IMG/VR virus record: IMGVR_UViG_3300034268_000054
Location: 1 to 53,643 of that record
DNA from: a virus
Length of the DNA stretch: 53,643 nt
Reading direction: 5' to 3' (one strand)
Numbering within the stretch: position 1 is the first letter of the stretch; every line of letters starts with the position of its first letter. Below are positions 7,094 through 15,000 of this stretch, in pieces. The notes under the pieces were generated by a model. The model was not told where the DNA came from and made no database searches. It saw only the letters and a program-made list of their open reading frames with translations. Position numbers and translations under genes: made by a program.

Positions 7094-7189
7094 TGTGACT
7101 TGTGGTCTCCACTTGAGGGGAAATAGAAATGCCGGGGAGGCTCGCGGCCAACCCCGGCATTCCGTGTCTACTGAGAACTGGTTACTGGC

Positions 7190-8020
7190 TTACTGACCGA
7201 CCTTGACGGCCGGCAGGCTGGCGTCGTAGATCCCCGAGCGCAGGATGCCCACGACGTAGCAGGGAATCTCCCGGCAGTCGAGCTGCAACCGGCCGAAGTC
7301 CGCGTTGACGCCGATGGAGGCGTCGAGATCGATCCGGTTCGTCGCCCGCGGTTTGAACTGGCCCACGAGGTTCACCGAGAGCGGGACCGGATTGCCGGCC
7401 TCGCTCCAGGCCAGGATCGGAAGGGGCTTCGTGCCGTTCGCCGAGGGCGCGAAGATCACCAGCTCGGTGCCGTCCACGACCTTGCCCTTGGAGCCGAACC
7501 GCACCTCGAAGAGGCCGGTGGCAGGCTTGACCAGCTCGCCGCCCTGGGCGAATTCGGAGGTCGTGTCCACGAGCAGCCAGTCACCCCAGATGCCCGCGCC
7601 GTCGCGCAGGAGGCCGTCGTAGCCCGTCTCACCGGGAGTGAGGGTGGTGCAACCGGAGACCTCCTCGAAGGCGATGTAGCCCCGGGCCATCCCGTCCTCG
7701 CCCACGAGCCCCTTCAGGTTGGCGACCAGGAAGTGCCCCTTGCAGATCGGCGTCTCGCCGTTGAGCGTGTCCCGCAGGTTGACGGAGACCGTGCCCCGCG
7801 GCGGCAGCTCGACGTTGAAGATCGCGGAGAGCTGGCCGGTCTTGCTGTAGACGTTGGCGCGCACGAGGCGGGCGGTGTCGCTGGCATTCGACAGGCTGAA
7901 GAGGGTGGTTGGCAGACTCGGGTCGCTCGCGGTGACGAAGTTGGGCAGATAGGTCGGCTCGGCGACCGCGGTTGCGGCGAGCCCGAGGAACAGAGCGGCG
8001 GCGAGGAGTAGCTTCTTCAT
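7190..8020 (-). CDS. Secreted beta-rich protein of unknown function (276 aa)
   Basis: Signal peptide MKKLLLAAALFLGLAATAVA, cleaved before EPTYLPNF. The mature part is beta-rich and hydrophilic (SLSNASDTARLVRANVYSKTG; GELVKPATGLFEVRFGSK), resembling extracellular beta-sandwich proteins of host type, with about four cysteines. ATG 8020 is chosen because GGGAGGT lies 11 nt upstream and the signal peptide begins there; the frame is open to 8407 but that part is antisense to the phosphoesterase gene. It sits in the late leftward transcript. It may alter the host surface or be a lysogenic-conversion factor. Confidence 0.72.
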   Translation of the reverse strand: MKKLLLAAALFLGLAATAVAEPTYLPNFVTASDPSLPTTLFSLSNASDTARLVRANVYSKTGQLSAIFNVELPPRGTVSVNLRDTLNGETPICKGHFLVANLKGLVGEDGMARGYIAFEEVSGCTTLTPGETGYDGLLRDGAGIWGDWLLVDTTSEFAQGGELVKPATGLFEVRFGSKGKVVDGTELVIFAPSANGTKPLPILAWSEAGNPVPLSVNLVGQFKPRATNRIDLDASIGVNADFGRLQLDCREIPCYVVGILRSGIYDASLPAVKVGQ

Positions 8021-8049
8021 TCTGATTGTTACCTCCCTTGGTAAACGGT

Positions 8050-9228
8050 TTATAGAACCTTCCCGGCGTGCGAAACTGAGACCGAGATGTGCCCGGCGTA
8101 TCCGGACTTCAACTCCCAGAGGTAGGCTTCGGCCGCACGTACCGTGCTGTTGTAGCCCATCTTTGTGATCCAGGATGACGGAGCAGCGAGCGAAGGAAGC
8201 CAGCGAAGGCGCACCCCTGTTTGTTCCATCATCATCATTCGGTGTTCGTGGCCGAGGTGAATCTCTCGGTGCGTCGTCTTCGGCCAATCCTTCGGATTCT
8301 CGCTGGCGATCAGCGCCACCAGCTCTTGGGGTTTTTCGTATCGACCATGCGTCCAGCCGATCAGGTTCGTTCCCCACCGCCTGTACTTTCGCATCATCGG
8401 CCCGCAATCCACGGTGACGTTCTCATCTCTCCGGAACCACGCGCCGAGAACCTGCGCGACGTGGAAGGTAAGAGCTTCGTCGTGATTGCCGGGGATGGAA
8501 ATCACCTCGACAGGCGCACGCTCCTTCAACCGGTTAATGGCTTCGATCAGTACGGCCTGCCCTTCGGAGACGATCTCGTAGTAGCTGCTCGCTACATCCT
8601 GCGGCGTGCCGTTAGTCGTCGCCTTCGCGAGCGTGTCAATGTGAAGGAAGTCATTCCCGACGGGGAAGATGATCTTGTCCACCTGATAAACCCGCGCCCT
8701 CTCCAGCAGCTCATCAATCACGTCCAAGAACATGCGGCTCGCCATCTTCAGGTTGTACTTCGCTCCCGTCTCGACCGCACGGGAGTAAAGACCGAGGTGA
8801 AGGTCAGGAACGCCGATCTCCAAGAGGTGTGACCGCTCCGGATAGAGCCTGGAGGACCGATACTCCCTTGCCTTCGCCCGTGGCCCGGACGCCGCGAGCT
8901 TTTCGAGCAGAGATTCCACGATGGCCGGCGATGGATTCGGCCGGAATGTACCCTTTGCCTGATAAGCTACGAAAGGTCCCCTCTTGTCCTGCTGCACCCA
9001 GGCGTTCGGCTTGAATGCCACCGTCTCATAGTCATCGGGAATCTGAGCAGCGTCGCGGAGATCCTGCTCAGTAATGAGCCCGATATGCCGGGTTCCGTTC
9101 TTTACCTCCATGGTCGTCTCGTCAACCGGAACCGACGTTACCTCTGTCGATCCGTCTTCGAGGCGTTTCGTTGAAACCTTGATCTTCTTGCTCGTCCCCT
9201 TCTTAACCTGGGGACCCTTGGATTTCAA
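8050..9228 (-). CDS. Calcineurin-like metallophosphoesterase (392 aa)
   Basis: The two-metal phosphoesterase motifs occur in order: DLHLG (about residue 142), GNDFLH (about 190), GNHDE (about 245) and GHEHRM (about 328). These bind Mn/Fe and hydrolyse phosphoester bonds in nucleic acids, nucleotides or proteins. The N-terminal 100 residues are basic at first (MKSKGPQVKKGTSKKIK) and may contact nucleic acid. TTG 9228 has AAAGGAG at 9 nt and overlaps the previous stop (TTGA). With the two nucleotide enzymes immediately upstream it forms a nucleotide or nucleic-acid metabolism group. Substrate unknown. Confidence 0.85.
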   Translation of the reverse strand: MKSKGPQVKKGTSKKIKVSTKRLEDGSTEVTSVPVDETTMEVKNGTRHIGLITEQDLRDAAQIPDDYETVAFKPNAWVQQDKRGPFVAYQAKGTFRPNPSPAIVESLLEKLAASGPRAKAREYRSSRLYPERSHLLEIGVPDLHLGLYSRAVETGAKYNLKMASRMFLDVIDELLERARVYQVDKIIFPVGNDFLHIDTLAKATTNGTPQDVASSYYEIVSEGQAVLIEAINRLKERAPVEVISIPGNHDEALTFHVAQVLGAWFRRDENVTVDCGPMMRKYRRWGTNLIGWTHGRYEKPQELVALIASENPKDWPKTTHREIHLGHEHRMMMMEQTGVRLRWLPSLAAPSSWITKMGYNSTVRAAEAYLWELKSGYAGHISVSVSHAGKVL

Positions 9229-9692
9229 ACAGGGCTCTCCTTTTTCCTTCGCCGTGCCGAGCGCATCTTCTCGGACTTCCTTCGCTTGATGATCGTGCTC
9301 AGCTCGTCAAGGACTTCGCCGAGAAATCCATCGCCTCCGGGGCGGTCATCGATCAGATTGCCGGTAGCTTCTGCGTCCAGGATGATCGCGCAGCAGGCTA
9401 TGGCGTGCCCAAGGTGATGGACCTCGCTATCCTTCGCCTGTCGCTGGCCCTCGAACCACGAGTCGAGATGCCTTTTTGCCGCGTCGATATAGATGCTCGC
9501 GACTACCGCCTTATCTCTCCAGTTGTACGCTCCGTACTTCTCGGCTCCGTCCATCATCGCGTGCGCCCCGTGGGCAACTGCAACGGCAGGAAGCTTGGAC
9601 AGAGAAACCTTGATGTTGCCATACAGGTCTTTCGGGTTTGGGCCGGGCGCCTTCGACCTCGGCTTTACCGTCGCGCCTTTCCCTTCGGTCAT
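9225..9692 (-). CDS. DUF5664-type dATP/dGTP diphosphohydrolase-like protein (155 aa)
   Basis: The pattern AVAHGAHAMMDGAEKYGAYNWR, then YIDAAKRHLDSWFEGQ and EVHHLGHAIACCAIILDA is characteristic of the phage family described as dATP/dGTP diphosphohydrolase N-terminal (DUF5664), a MazG relative. Its Lys-Tyr-Gly/Asn-Trp-Arg and RHL...HLGHA blocks are intact. Members include MazZ of diaminopurine phages, but no PurZ gene is seen here, so pool cleaning is the likelier job. The C-terminus is very basic (RRKSEKMRSARRRKKE). Start and stop overlap both neighbours by 4 nt. Confidence 0.7.
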   Translation of the reverse strand: MTEGKGATVKPRSKAPGPNPKDLYGNIKVSLSKLPAVAVAHGAHAMMDGAEKYGAYNWRDKAVVASIYIDAAKRHLDSWFEGQRQAKDSEVHHLGHAIACCAIILDAEATGNLIDDRPGGDGFLGEVLDELSTIIKRRKSEKMRSARRRKKESPV

Positions 9693-10285
9693 TCCTTCCG
9701 CTTGCCCTCCTCGACGGCCACCGCGAACTCCTCGAAGGACGCCACCCGGCTTGCGCCATCAACGTCCCGTTCGCGGTTGTAGGGCCGGTCAACGAGATAG
9801 ACCCTGGTGTCCGGAGAATGCCTGACAGCCCACTGACAGTTCTCGGGACGATCGTCAACGAAAAAGTCGAGCTTGAGCGCTCCGCACAGGCTTCCCTTCG
9901 CCTCGGGATTGTCGGCGATCAAGACGGTCGGAAACGGAATCTGGGCTCTCTCCGTGAGCCACGTCTCGCTCTGACGTTTAGCCGTCTTGCCACCACGCGT
10001 CGTGATGAAGTAAAGGTCGTGAACCGAACGACTCAACCGAAACAGTGGCCGCAAGCTGCCAGGAACCGGATGGAGATTCCGCCAAAAATCGCGCGCGGAA
10101 CTCTCGACCTGTTCCCACATGAACGATTCCTCGCTCGGCTTAACATAGGCGCGGAAGTAGTTCCACTCCGCAGGGAAGTTGTCTGACTGGTCGGGGATGC
10201 CATTGTTGAGGTTCTCGCGGATGAAATCGATCAGCGATCGATTGAAGTCACAGAGAACGCCATCCATATCGATTCCGATTCTCAA
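9689..10285 (-). CDS. 5'(3')-deoxyribonucleotidase-like HAD phosphatase (198 aa)
   Basis: The HAD motifs are visible: motif I IGIDMDGVLCDF (nucleophile Asp6, acid Asp8), motif II FITTR near residue 96, a Lys-containing segment, and motif III FVDDRPENC near 145. The length and DMDGVLCDF match phage and bacterial 5'(3')-deoxyribonucleotidases, which dephosphorylate dNMPs. TTG 10285 is taken as start because GGAGG is 10 nt upstream and it begins exactly at the motif I strand; an upstream GTG at 10303 would include the Shine-Dalgarno. It leads the three-gene nucleotide cluster downstream of the lysis genes. Confidence 0.82.
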   Translation of the reverse strand: MRIGIDMDGVLCDFNRSLIDFIRENLNNGIPDQSDNFPAEWNYFRAYVKPSEESFMWEQVESSARDFWRNLHPVPGSLRPLFRLSRSVHDLYFITTRGGKTAKRQSETWLTERAQIPFPTVLIADNPEAKGSLCGALKLDFFVDDRPENCQWAVRHSPDTRVYLVDRPYNRERDVDGASRVASFEEFAVAVEEGKRKE

Positions 10286-10312
10286 GTAGCCTGATCCTCC
10301 CACGGAATGTTT

Positions 10313-10912
10313 TTAGAAACGAATGACGCCGAGAATAGCGCCGCTACCGCTGGCCCTGCCCCCGTAGATATCGAGGTCGGCCTCGATCTTCAGGGTTACT
10401 TTCCAGACGCGCCCCAAGTCCTTGGCGCCGTGAATCCGGGCGCCCTGGCCGAGCGCCGAGTGATAGACGACTCCGAGCCCTACCTCCGTGTCCCCGCCCA
10501 GCTCAGCGAACGGGGCTCGCTTCGGCGCGATCTTGACCTCGGTCACGCCCTTCTCGTTCACGGTCACCAGGGCTGTCCCGCCGTGGGCGAGCTTGCCGGT
10601 ATCGACCTCAGTCAGGATCTCGCGACCGACCTCATCAAGCTTCAAGTCGTACTTCTCTTCGATCGCTTCCTGCTGCTTCGGCGAGGGCTTGTAGACCACC
10701 ACCTCTTTCATGACCACCTGCGGCACCATCTTCGTGATGATCTTGGTTTTCGGCGCCACCCGCGGTAGCGGCCGGTCGTAGCTCTCGGGCGCGGCGATCC
10801 ATCGCAAGTCGGGCCAGTAGTGCTGTCCAACGATTCCGGCGACGAGCAGCAACCCGAGAAGTAGCGCGCCGTACGCCACGGGCCGGCTAAGCCCCGGGAT
10901 TCTCTTTAGCAT
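10313..10912 (-). CDS. Membrane-anchored lysis-cassette protein, possible spanin (199 aa)
   Basis: Residues about 11-33 form one transmembrane helix (VAYGALLLGLLLVAGIVG) after a short basic start. A proline-rich periplasmic stretch follows (PLPRVAPKTKIITK...VYKPSPKQQ), and the last 60 residues are beta-rich (LDIYGGRASGSGAILGVIRF). ATG 10912 has GGGGGTG upstream; it overlaps the holin-like gene. Location next to holin and endolysin genes suggests an envelope-spanning lysis protein, but the coiled coil typical of Rz-type spanins is not obvious. A unimolecular type or another membrane protein remains possible. Confidence 0.55.
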   Translation of the reverse strand: MLKRIPGLSRPVAYGALLLGLLLVAGIVGQHYWPDLRWIAAPESYDRPLPRVAPKTKIITKMVPQVVMKEVVVYKPSPKQQEAIEEKYDLKLDEVGREILTEVDTGKLAHGGTALVTVNEKGVTEVKIAPKRAPFAELGGDTEVGLGVVYHSALGQGARIHGAKDLGRVWKVTLKIEADLDIYGGRASGSGAILGVIRF

Positions 10913-11156
10913 CGACACCCCCTTTCTTCTGCATCGCGTCAGAGACTTTTCCAACGCCCTTGTAGGCCAGCCAGCTCCCGAGCACCAGGGTCACGAAGGT
11001 CGTAGTCGTGCCTGCGTTTCCATTCCACCAGCTCGCGGCCGAGTCCAATCCTCCCGCGCCGAAGAGCCAGATCAGCACGACGGCGTACGTCATGAGGTGC
11101 GCCGGGAGGGCGCTCACTCCAGTGAGCCGCGTCAGGAAGTCGGTTAAGCGATTCAC
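10887..11156 (-). CDS. Putative holin (89 aa)
   Basis: Two hydrophobic segments (HLMTYAVVLIWLFGAG, about 18-33; TTTTFVTLVLGSWLAYKG, about 49-66) separated by a short polar turn, with a charged C-terminal tail (SDAMQKKGGVDAKEN). This is the class II holin layout. GTG 11156 overlaps the endolysin stop as GTGA, so translation is coupled; the frame extends upstream but lies inside endolysin. Holins form the inner-membrane hole that releases or activates endolysin. Called from topology, size and position only. Confidence 0.65.
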   Translation of the reverse strand: MNRLTDFLTRLTGVSALPAHLMTYAVVLIWLFGAGGLDSAASWWNGNAGTTTTFVTLVLGSWLAYKGVGKVSDAMQKKGGVDAKENPGA

Positions 11157-11689
11157 GCCGTCACCTTCGCCGACTCGGCGGGAACCACCGGAATGAAAGC
11201 GGTGTCCGTCAGCCACAGCTTCCGCTCTGCCCACCTACGGCGGGTGAGCCCCGCACTTTCCACCTTGTGACCCTGAATGGTCGTCTTGTTCCAACGGAGC
11301 AACTGCGCCGGAACCGCGTCATAGCTGCCCTGATTCAGCAGGCGAAGCAGCGTGCAGGTGTCTTCGGAGAAGATCTCGCCACCGACGTTGAAGACGAAGC
11401 AGACGAGAGCGCTAAACTGGTTATCGTTAAGCTTCACCTTCACCTTAGCGTTGACCGCCCGCTCCGCCTCTGCTACATCGCCAGCCTGAATCTTGTCCGC
11501 CATCTCTCGCGTGATCGGCTTCCGGAGATGCTTCTCGGAAGGCCGAATCTTGTGACCCCACCCAACCGTCGCGTAGCCTTTCACCTTGCTCCAGTCCGTG
11601 ATGTCCTTGCCGGTTGCATCATCATACGGAACCAAGCGCAGCTTCTCGAAGCCCTTCAGCACGCCGATGCCCTGTTCGTTGATCCTCAA
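11153..11689 (-). CDS. Endolysin, T4-lysozyme type (glycoside hydrolase family 24)
   Basis: The segment GFEKLRLVPYDDATG places the catalytic Glu at about residue 15 and Asp at about 24; ATVGWGH near 41 supplies the Thr of the E-D-T triad. KLNDNQFSALVCFVFNVG is the conserved second-lobe helix of phage lysozymes. It cleaves the MurNAc-GlcNAc bond of peptidoglycan. There is no signal or SAR sequence, so export depends on the holin. TTG 11689 follows AGGAGG by 4 nt. It is the first gene after an activator-type promoter (11732-11783), and its leader carries a long inverted repeat. Confidence 0.92.
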   Translation of the reverse strand: MRINEQGIGVLKGFEKLRLVPYDDATGKDITDWSKVKGYATVGWGHKIRPSEKHLRKPITREMADKIQAGDVAEAERAVNAKVKVKLNDNQFSALVCFVFNVGGEIFSEDTCTLLRLLNQGSYDAVPAQLLRWNKTTIQGHKVESAGLTRRRWAERKLWLTDTAFIPVVPAESAKVTA

Positions 11690-11703
11690 GTTACCTCCTA
11701 ATG

Positions 11704-11762
11704 GCTTGAGGGGGTCACCAGCACGGGATGCAGAATACCCGGTCGGTGATGCCCCCTCAAGC
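11704..11762. promoter_or_regulatory. Long inverted repeat in the endolysin leader
   Basis: GCTTGAGGGGG (11704-11714) plus TCACC is the inverted copy of GGTGA (11745-11749) plus CCCCCTCAAGC (11752-11762), with two unpaired bases. The promoter -35 (TTGAGG) and -10 (TATTCT) lie within it. Only transcripts that read through from upstream contain both arms and can fold the hairpin, which ends four bases from the endolysin Shine-Dalgarno. Confidence 0.65.
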
Positions 11763-11783
11763 GGTTTGTGTCACGAGTGAAAC
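11732..11783 (-). promoter_or_regulatory. Activator dyad plus promoter for the lysis operon
   Basis: Read on the minus strand: dyad GTTTCACTCGTGACAC (11783-11768), AAACCGC, TTGAGG (11760-11755), 17-bp spacer, TATTCT (11737-11732). The run from the dyad to the -35 is nearly identical to that of the capsid promoter at 26.85 kb (TGACACAAACCGCTTGA shared). Transcription would start near 11,725 and serve the genes down to 5.1 kb. Confidence 0.68.
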
Positions 11784-11790
11784 GGAATCT

Positions 11791-12054
11791 CTACGGCGTC
11801 GCGTTGCGCTCGATCTTGTCCAGCAACCTCTCGATCAGGCGCTTCACGTCCTGCATCTCCCGGAGGATGTTCTGGTAGTTTGCCTCGGAAACACTCTGGG
11901 CCGAGGACAGTCTCGCCAGCTCCGAAGTGAAGTGTTCCTGTCTGTTTTCAAGCTTCTCGATTCGATCTGCGTAGGACTTCCAAAAGTAGCGCACGATCGG
12001 AAGAACAACCGTGCTTACCGCGAAGCTTGCGATACTGAATACCAACTCGGTCAC
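11791..12054 (-). CDS. Small membrane protein with coiled coil, possible holin or spanin partner (87 aa)
   Basis: One N-terminal hydrophobic helix (LVFSIASFAVSTVVLPIV, about 4-21) is followed by a long heptad-type helix (DRIEKLENRQEHFTSELARL; REMQDVKRLIERLLDKIE). The single membrane segment plus coiled coil fits small phage lysis-associated or holin-like proteins. GTG 12054 is used; the ribosome-binding site is poor. It lies between the ejection proteins and the lysis promoter, so it is read with the capsid/tail transcript. Confidence 0.6.
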   Translation of the reverse strand: MTELVFSIASFAVSTVVLPIVRYFWKSYADRIEKLENRQEHFTSELARLSSAQSVSEANYQNILREMQDVKRLIERLLDKIERNATP

Positions 12055-12084
12055 GCGTGCCCGCCCCCTAGACAGGCTTACTGG

Positions 12085-15000
12085 TTACTGGTCGTTCTCC
12101 GCCGCCTGGAGGAAGTCGCGAACGGCCAAATTGGTTGTGCCGGCCACCTGAGTAGCCATGGTGTCGATGTCGAGCAGAAGGTGCGCTCGATCCTGGGGGG
12201 TCAACCCTTCGGAAGCCATTATCTGACGCCGCGCGGTTCTCAGCTTGGCGAGCTTCTTCTTCGTCTCCGAAAGGATTGAGCTTGCCACGATACCCGGGTT
12301 CTTCTTCATCACGTCCAGGTAGGCTTCAGCGTTCCCCTTCTTCTTGAGGTCCGACATGGTTGTCTTGGCGATCCCAACCTCTTTCTCAAGCTTGTAGAAC
12401 TCAGCCACCGGCCTAGATCCAAAGCCGATGGGCCTTGCGCTCCGGAACCCGAGAAACGTTGCAACGCCAAGAGGATCGCTCGCGACTTTCTGGTCCTGCC
12501 CCATGGCTTTGTCCGCCAGGGTCATACCCTGCTTTCCCAGGGTGGCGAAGGTTCCCTCGACCATGTGCTTCGCGATGTACGGCGAAGTCCCGGTCATCTT
12601 CCCGAGCGCCAGCGCCGAAGGCCCGAGCGTGTCCTCCCCCTGGTACTCCGGGAGAATGTCCTGCTCGCCCTCGGGAATCACCGGAGCGTCGCGGAAGGTG
12701 TCGTAGTTGAAAGCCGACTCGGCCATCGGCTCGAAGGCGGTCGGGATGAGGTCGATATAGTTCTTCGGATTGAACGGCGTGTAACCATCAACGCCAGCAC
12801 CAGCAAGGTAATGCAAGGGAGTCGCCTCAACAACCTGATTAAGGAACGCCTTGCCGGCCTCCGGGTCCTTGCCGTTGACGTGCTGCAACATCTTCTCCGC
12901 GCCATACCCGAACAGAACGTTCATCAAACCGATCGGCCGCGGAATACGCAGGTAGCTTCCGTCAGAGAACTTGTGGGGGTGATAGAACATCGCCTTGTCC
13001 CACTCCTGAAGCTTCTGGTAGTCCTCGTCATCCTTGTTGATGGCGTAGTTAATCATGGCCGGGAGAGTCACATAAGCGAGCAGCTTCAGTCCGGTTGCGA
13101 CAGGACGCTCCGTCATCCTCTTGCGGAAGATGTCGATATCCTGAAGCTCAGCGTTAGCGAACGCTTCGATCATGTTCCACTTCTGGGCCGAGTTTCCGTA
13201 CCTCCTGAAATCGATCGTGATGTCTCTTGCCTCGACGCCGGCTTCCATCTGCGTCGCCCCGCCCTCGCGGGCTCGGATGTACGATCCAACGCGAGTGCCT
13301 AGCTCAAGCTGCTTCGACAAGATCGAAAGCGGGAACAGCGCACCCTCTCTCCGAATGAAGCCGCGGAAATCCTTGTAGATCTGCCCCGGCCCCTTATCCT
13401 TCGTCAAGTCTTGCAGCTCGTACGCGGCCCCCTTCATGTCCACTGACACCTTGTCGCCCTGCAATGCGCCGACCGAATGCATCTCATCGTAGAAATCCGC
13501 AAGGTGCGGAGCGAGTCGCTTGGCGAAGGGGCTCGCGGCGACCATTCCCTTCACGAGGTCGTAGTAGGGAACGTAACCATACTTCGAGTTGACAGCCGCG
13601 GTCTGCTGGTCGCGAAGGGGGTTGCGGAGAATGAACCCGAGCCCCAGGGTCGCGCCGGCTCGACGCATCGAAGCGAAGAACGACAGGCCCTTCATGATGA
13701 GATCAGCCTGCCCAGGATTCAGAGACTCCAGCGCAGACATGACTTCGTTCGACGCGCGGTATGCGTACCGCTCGCCATTCCGGAACACAGCGAATGTGTC
13801 CTTCTTTTCGAGCACCATCGGGGCGTTTTTGAGAGGCTTGCCGTTCTGCGTCACCTGCTCAACTTCGTTCACGTTTCCGTTGGCATCCGCGAGGTCGGCC
13901 AGATAGTTCCGAATCCTCTGGCGGTCTACCCACTTCTGAATCTGCTGCGCCTTGAGCACCATAGACTCCAGGGGATTGACGATCCCGGCGTCGATGTCGC
14001 TGTGAATCTTTCCAACCGGATTCTTTTTGCCTGTCGTGTTGACCGGCTTCAAGTCCCCGTTCAGCTCCTCCATCAACCGGAAGAATGGCGCGTACTTCTC
14101 GTTCTGATCCAGAATTGCCTGATACTTCTCCTTCGAGAGGAATCCGACCTCGCGAAGGGGATCAAGAACCGCACGCTTCGACCAGTCGCGCACGTCGTCA
14201 GCAAGACCGGTCAACTCGTTAATACGCGTTCCCCACCGGCTCTCGATCATCTGCTTCGTCTCCCTGGCGCGCTGCACTGCGTCAGGATTCACGTCAATCG
14301 CTCCGGCCAAGCTCGGGCGCTTCGGGATAGCGGCCTTCGCGTTCTCATACGCCTGCATCCGAGCGACCCGGGTTGCACGGTCGGGCGACTTGGTTTGCAG
14401 GTCCAGCTTCGCCTGCCTCGCGACATTCAGGGCATTCCGGTAAGCGCCCTTCTCGGCGGCGTACTGCGCCTCCGAAGCCTGACGCCTGTCGTGAAGCTCG
14501 ATCTGCCGCTCCGCCGCCATGTAACGCGAGAGGTCTTTCATCGTTTCGGAATCAACGCCGCCGATGATCTGCTTCAGCCCTCGCCCGGTGTACCGATAGC
14601 CCCCGATATTCGGATCGTAGATCCTGGTACCGCGAGTGATCGGGTATCGAGCGATGTCAGCGACGCCTCTGCTGAGGGAGACCAGCCTGGGAAGCGTCTC
14701 GTCTCCGACCTTCTTCGCCACCCTTACGAGAGGCGCCTCCCGATCAAACCACTGGTCATAGAGATGACGGCCGAAGTTCTGAATTGCTTCCGAGAACGTC
14801 TTGCCGTTATTGACGCTGCTGTAATCCGTGATGTCCTGGTCGTTCGGGTAGACCACTTTGGCAGGTGTCGGATTCTTTTTCCAGTTTGCCGGGTTGAACA
14901 TCGCCGTGTTAATGGCACCGGCCTGTCCGCTCATCTCCGGAGAAGCCCCGGGCGCCTGTACTCGCGGAGCCTGAAGGTTGTTCCTGGCATACGATCCGCC

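Noticed and set aside
9225-9692. Evidence for a diaminopurine (base Z) genome
   Set aside because: A DUF5664-type enzyme alone is common in ordinary phages; no PurZ-like adenylosuccinate synthetase or DatZ-type HD phosphohydrolase is encoded here.
12712-12730. CCGACTCGGCCATCGG, similar to the repressor operator
   Set aside because: Inside the coding sequence of the ejection gene, with a shortened right half and no promoter nearby; treated as chance.
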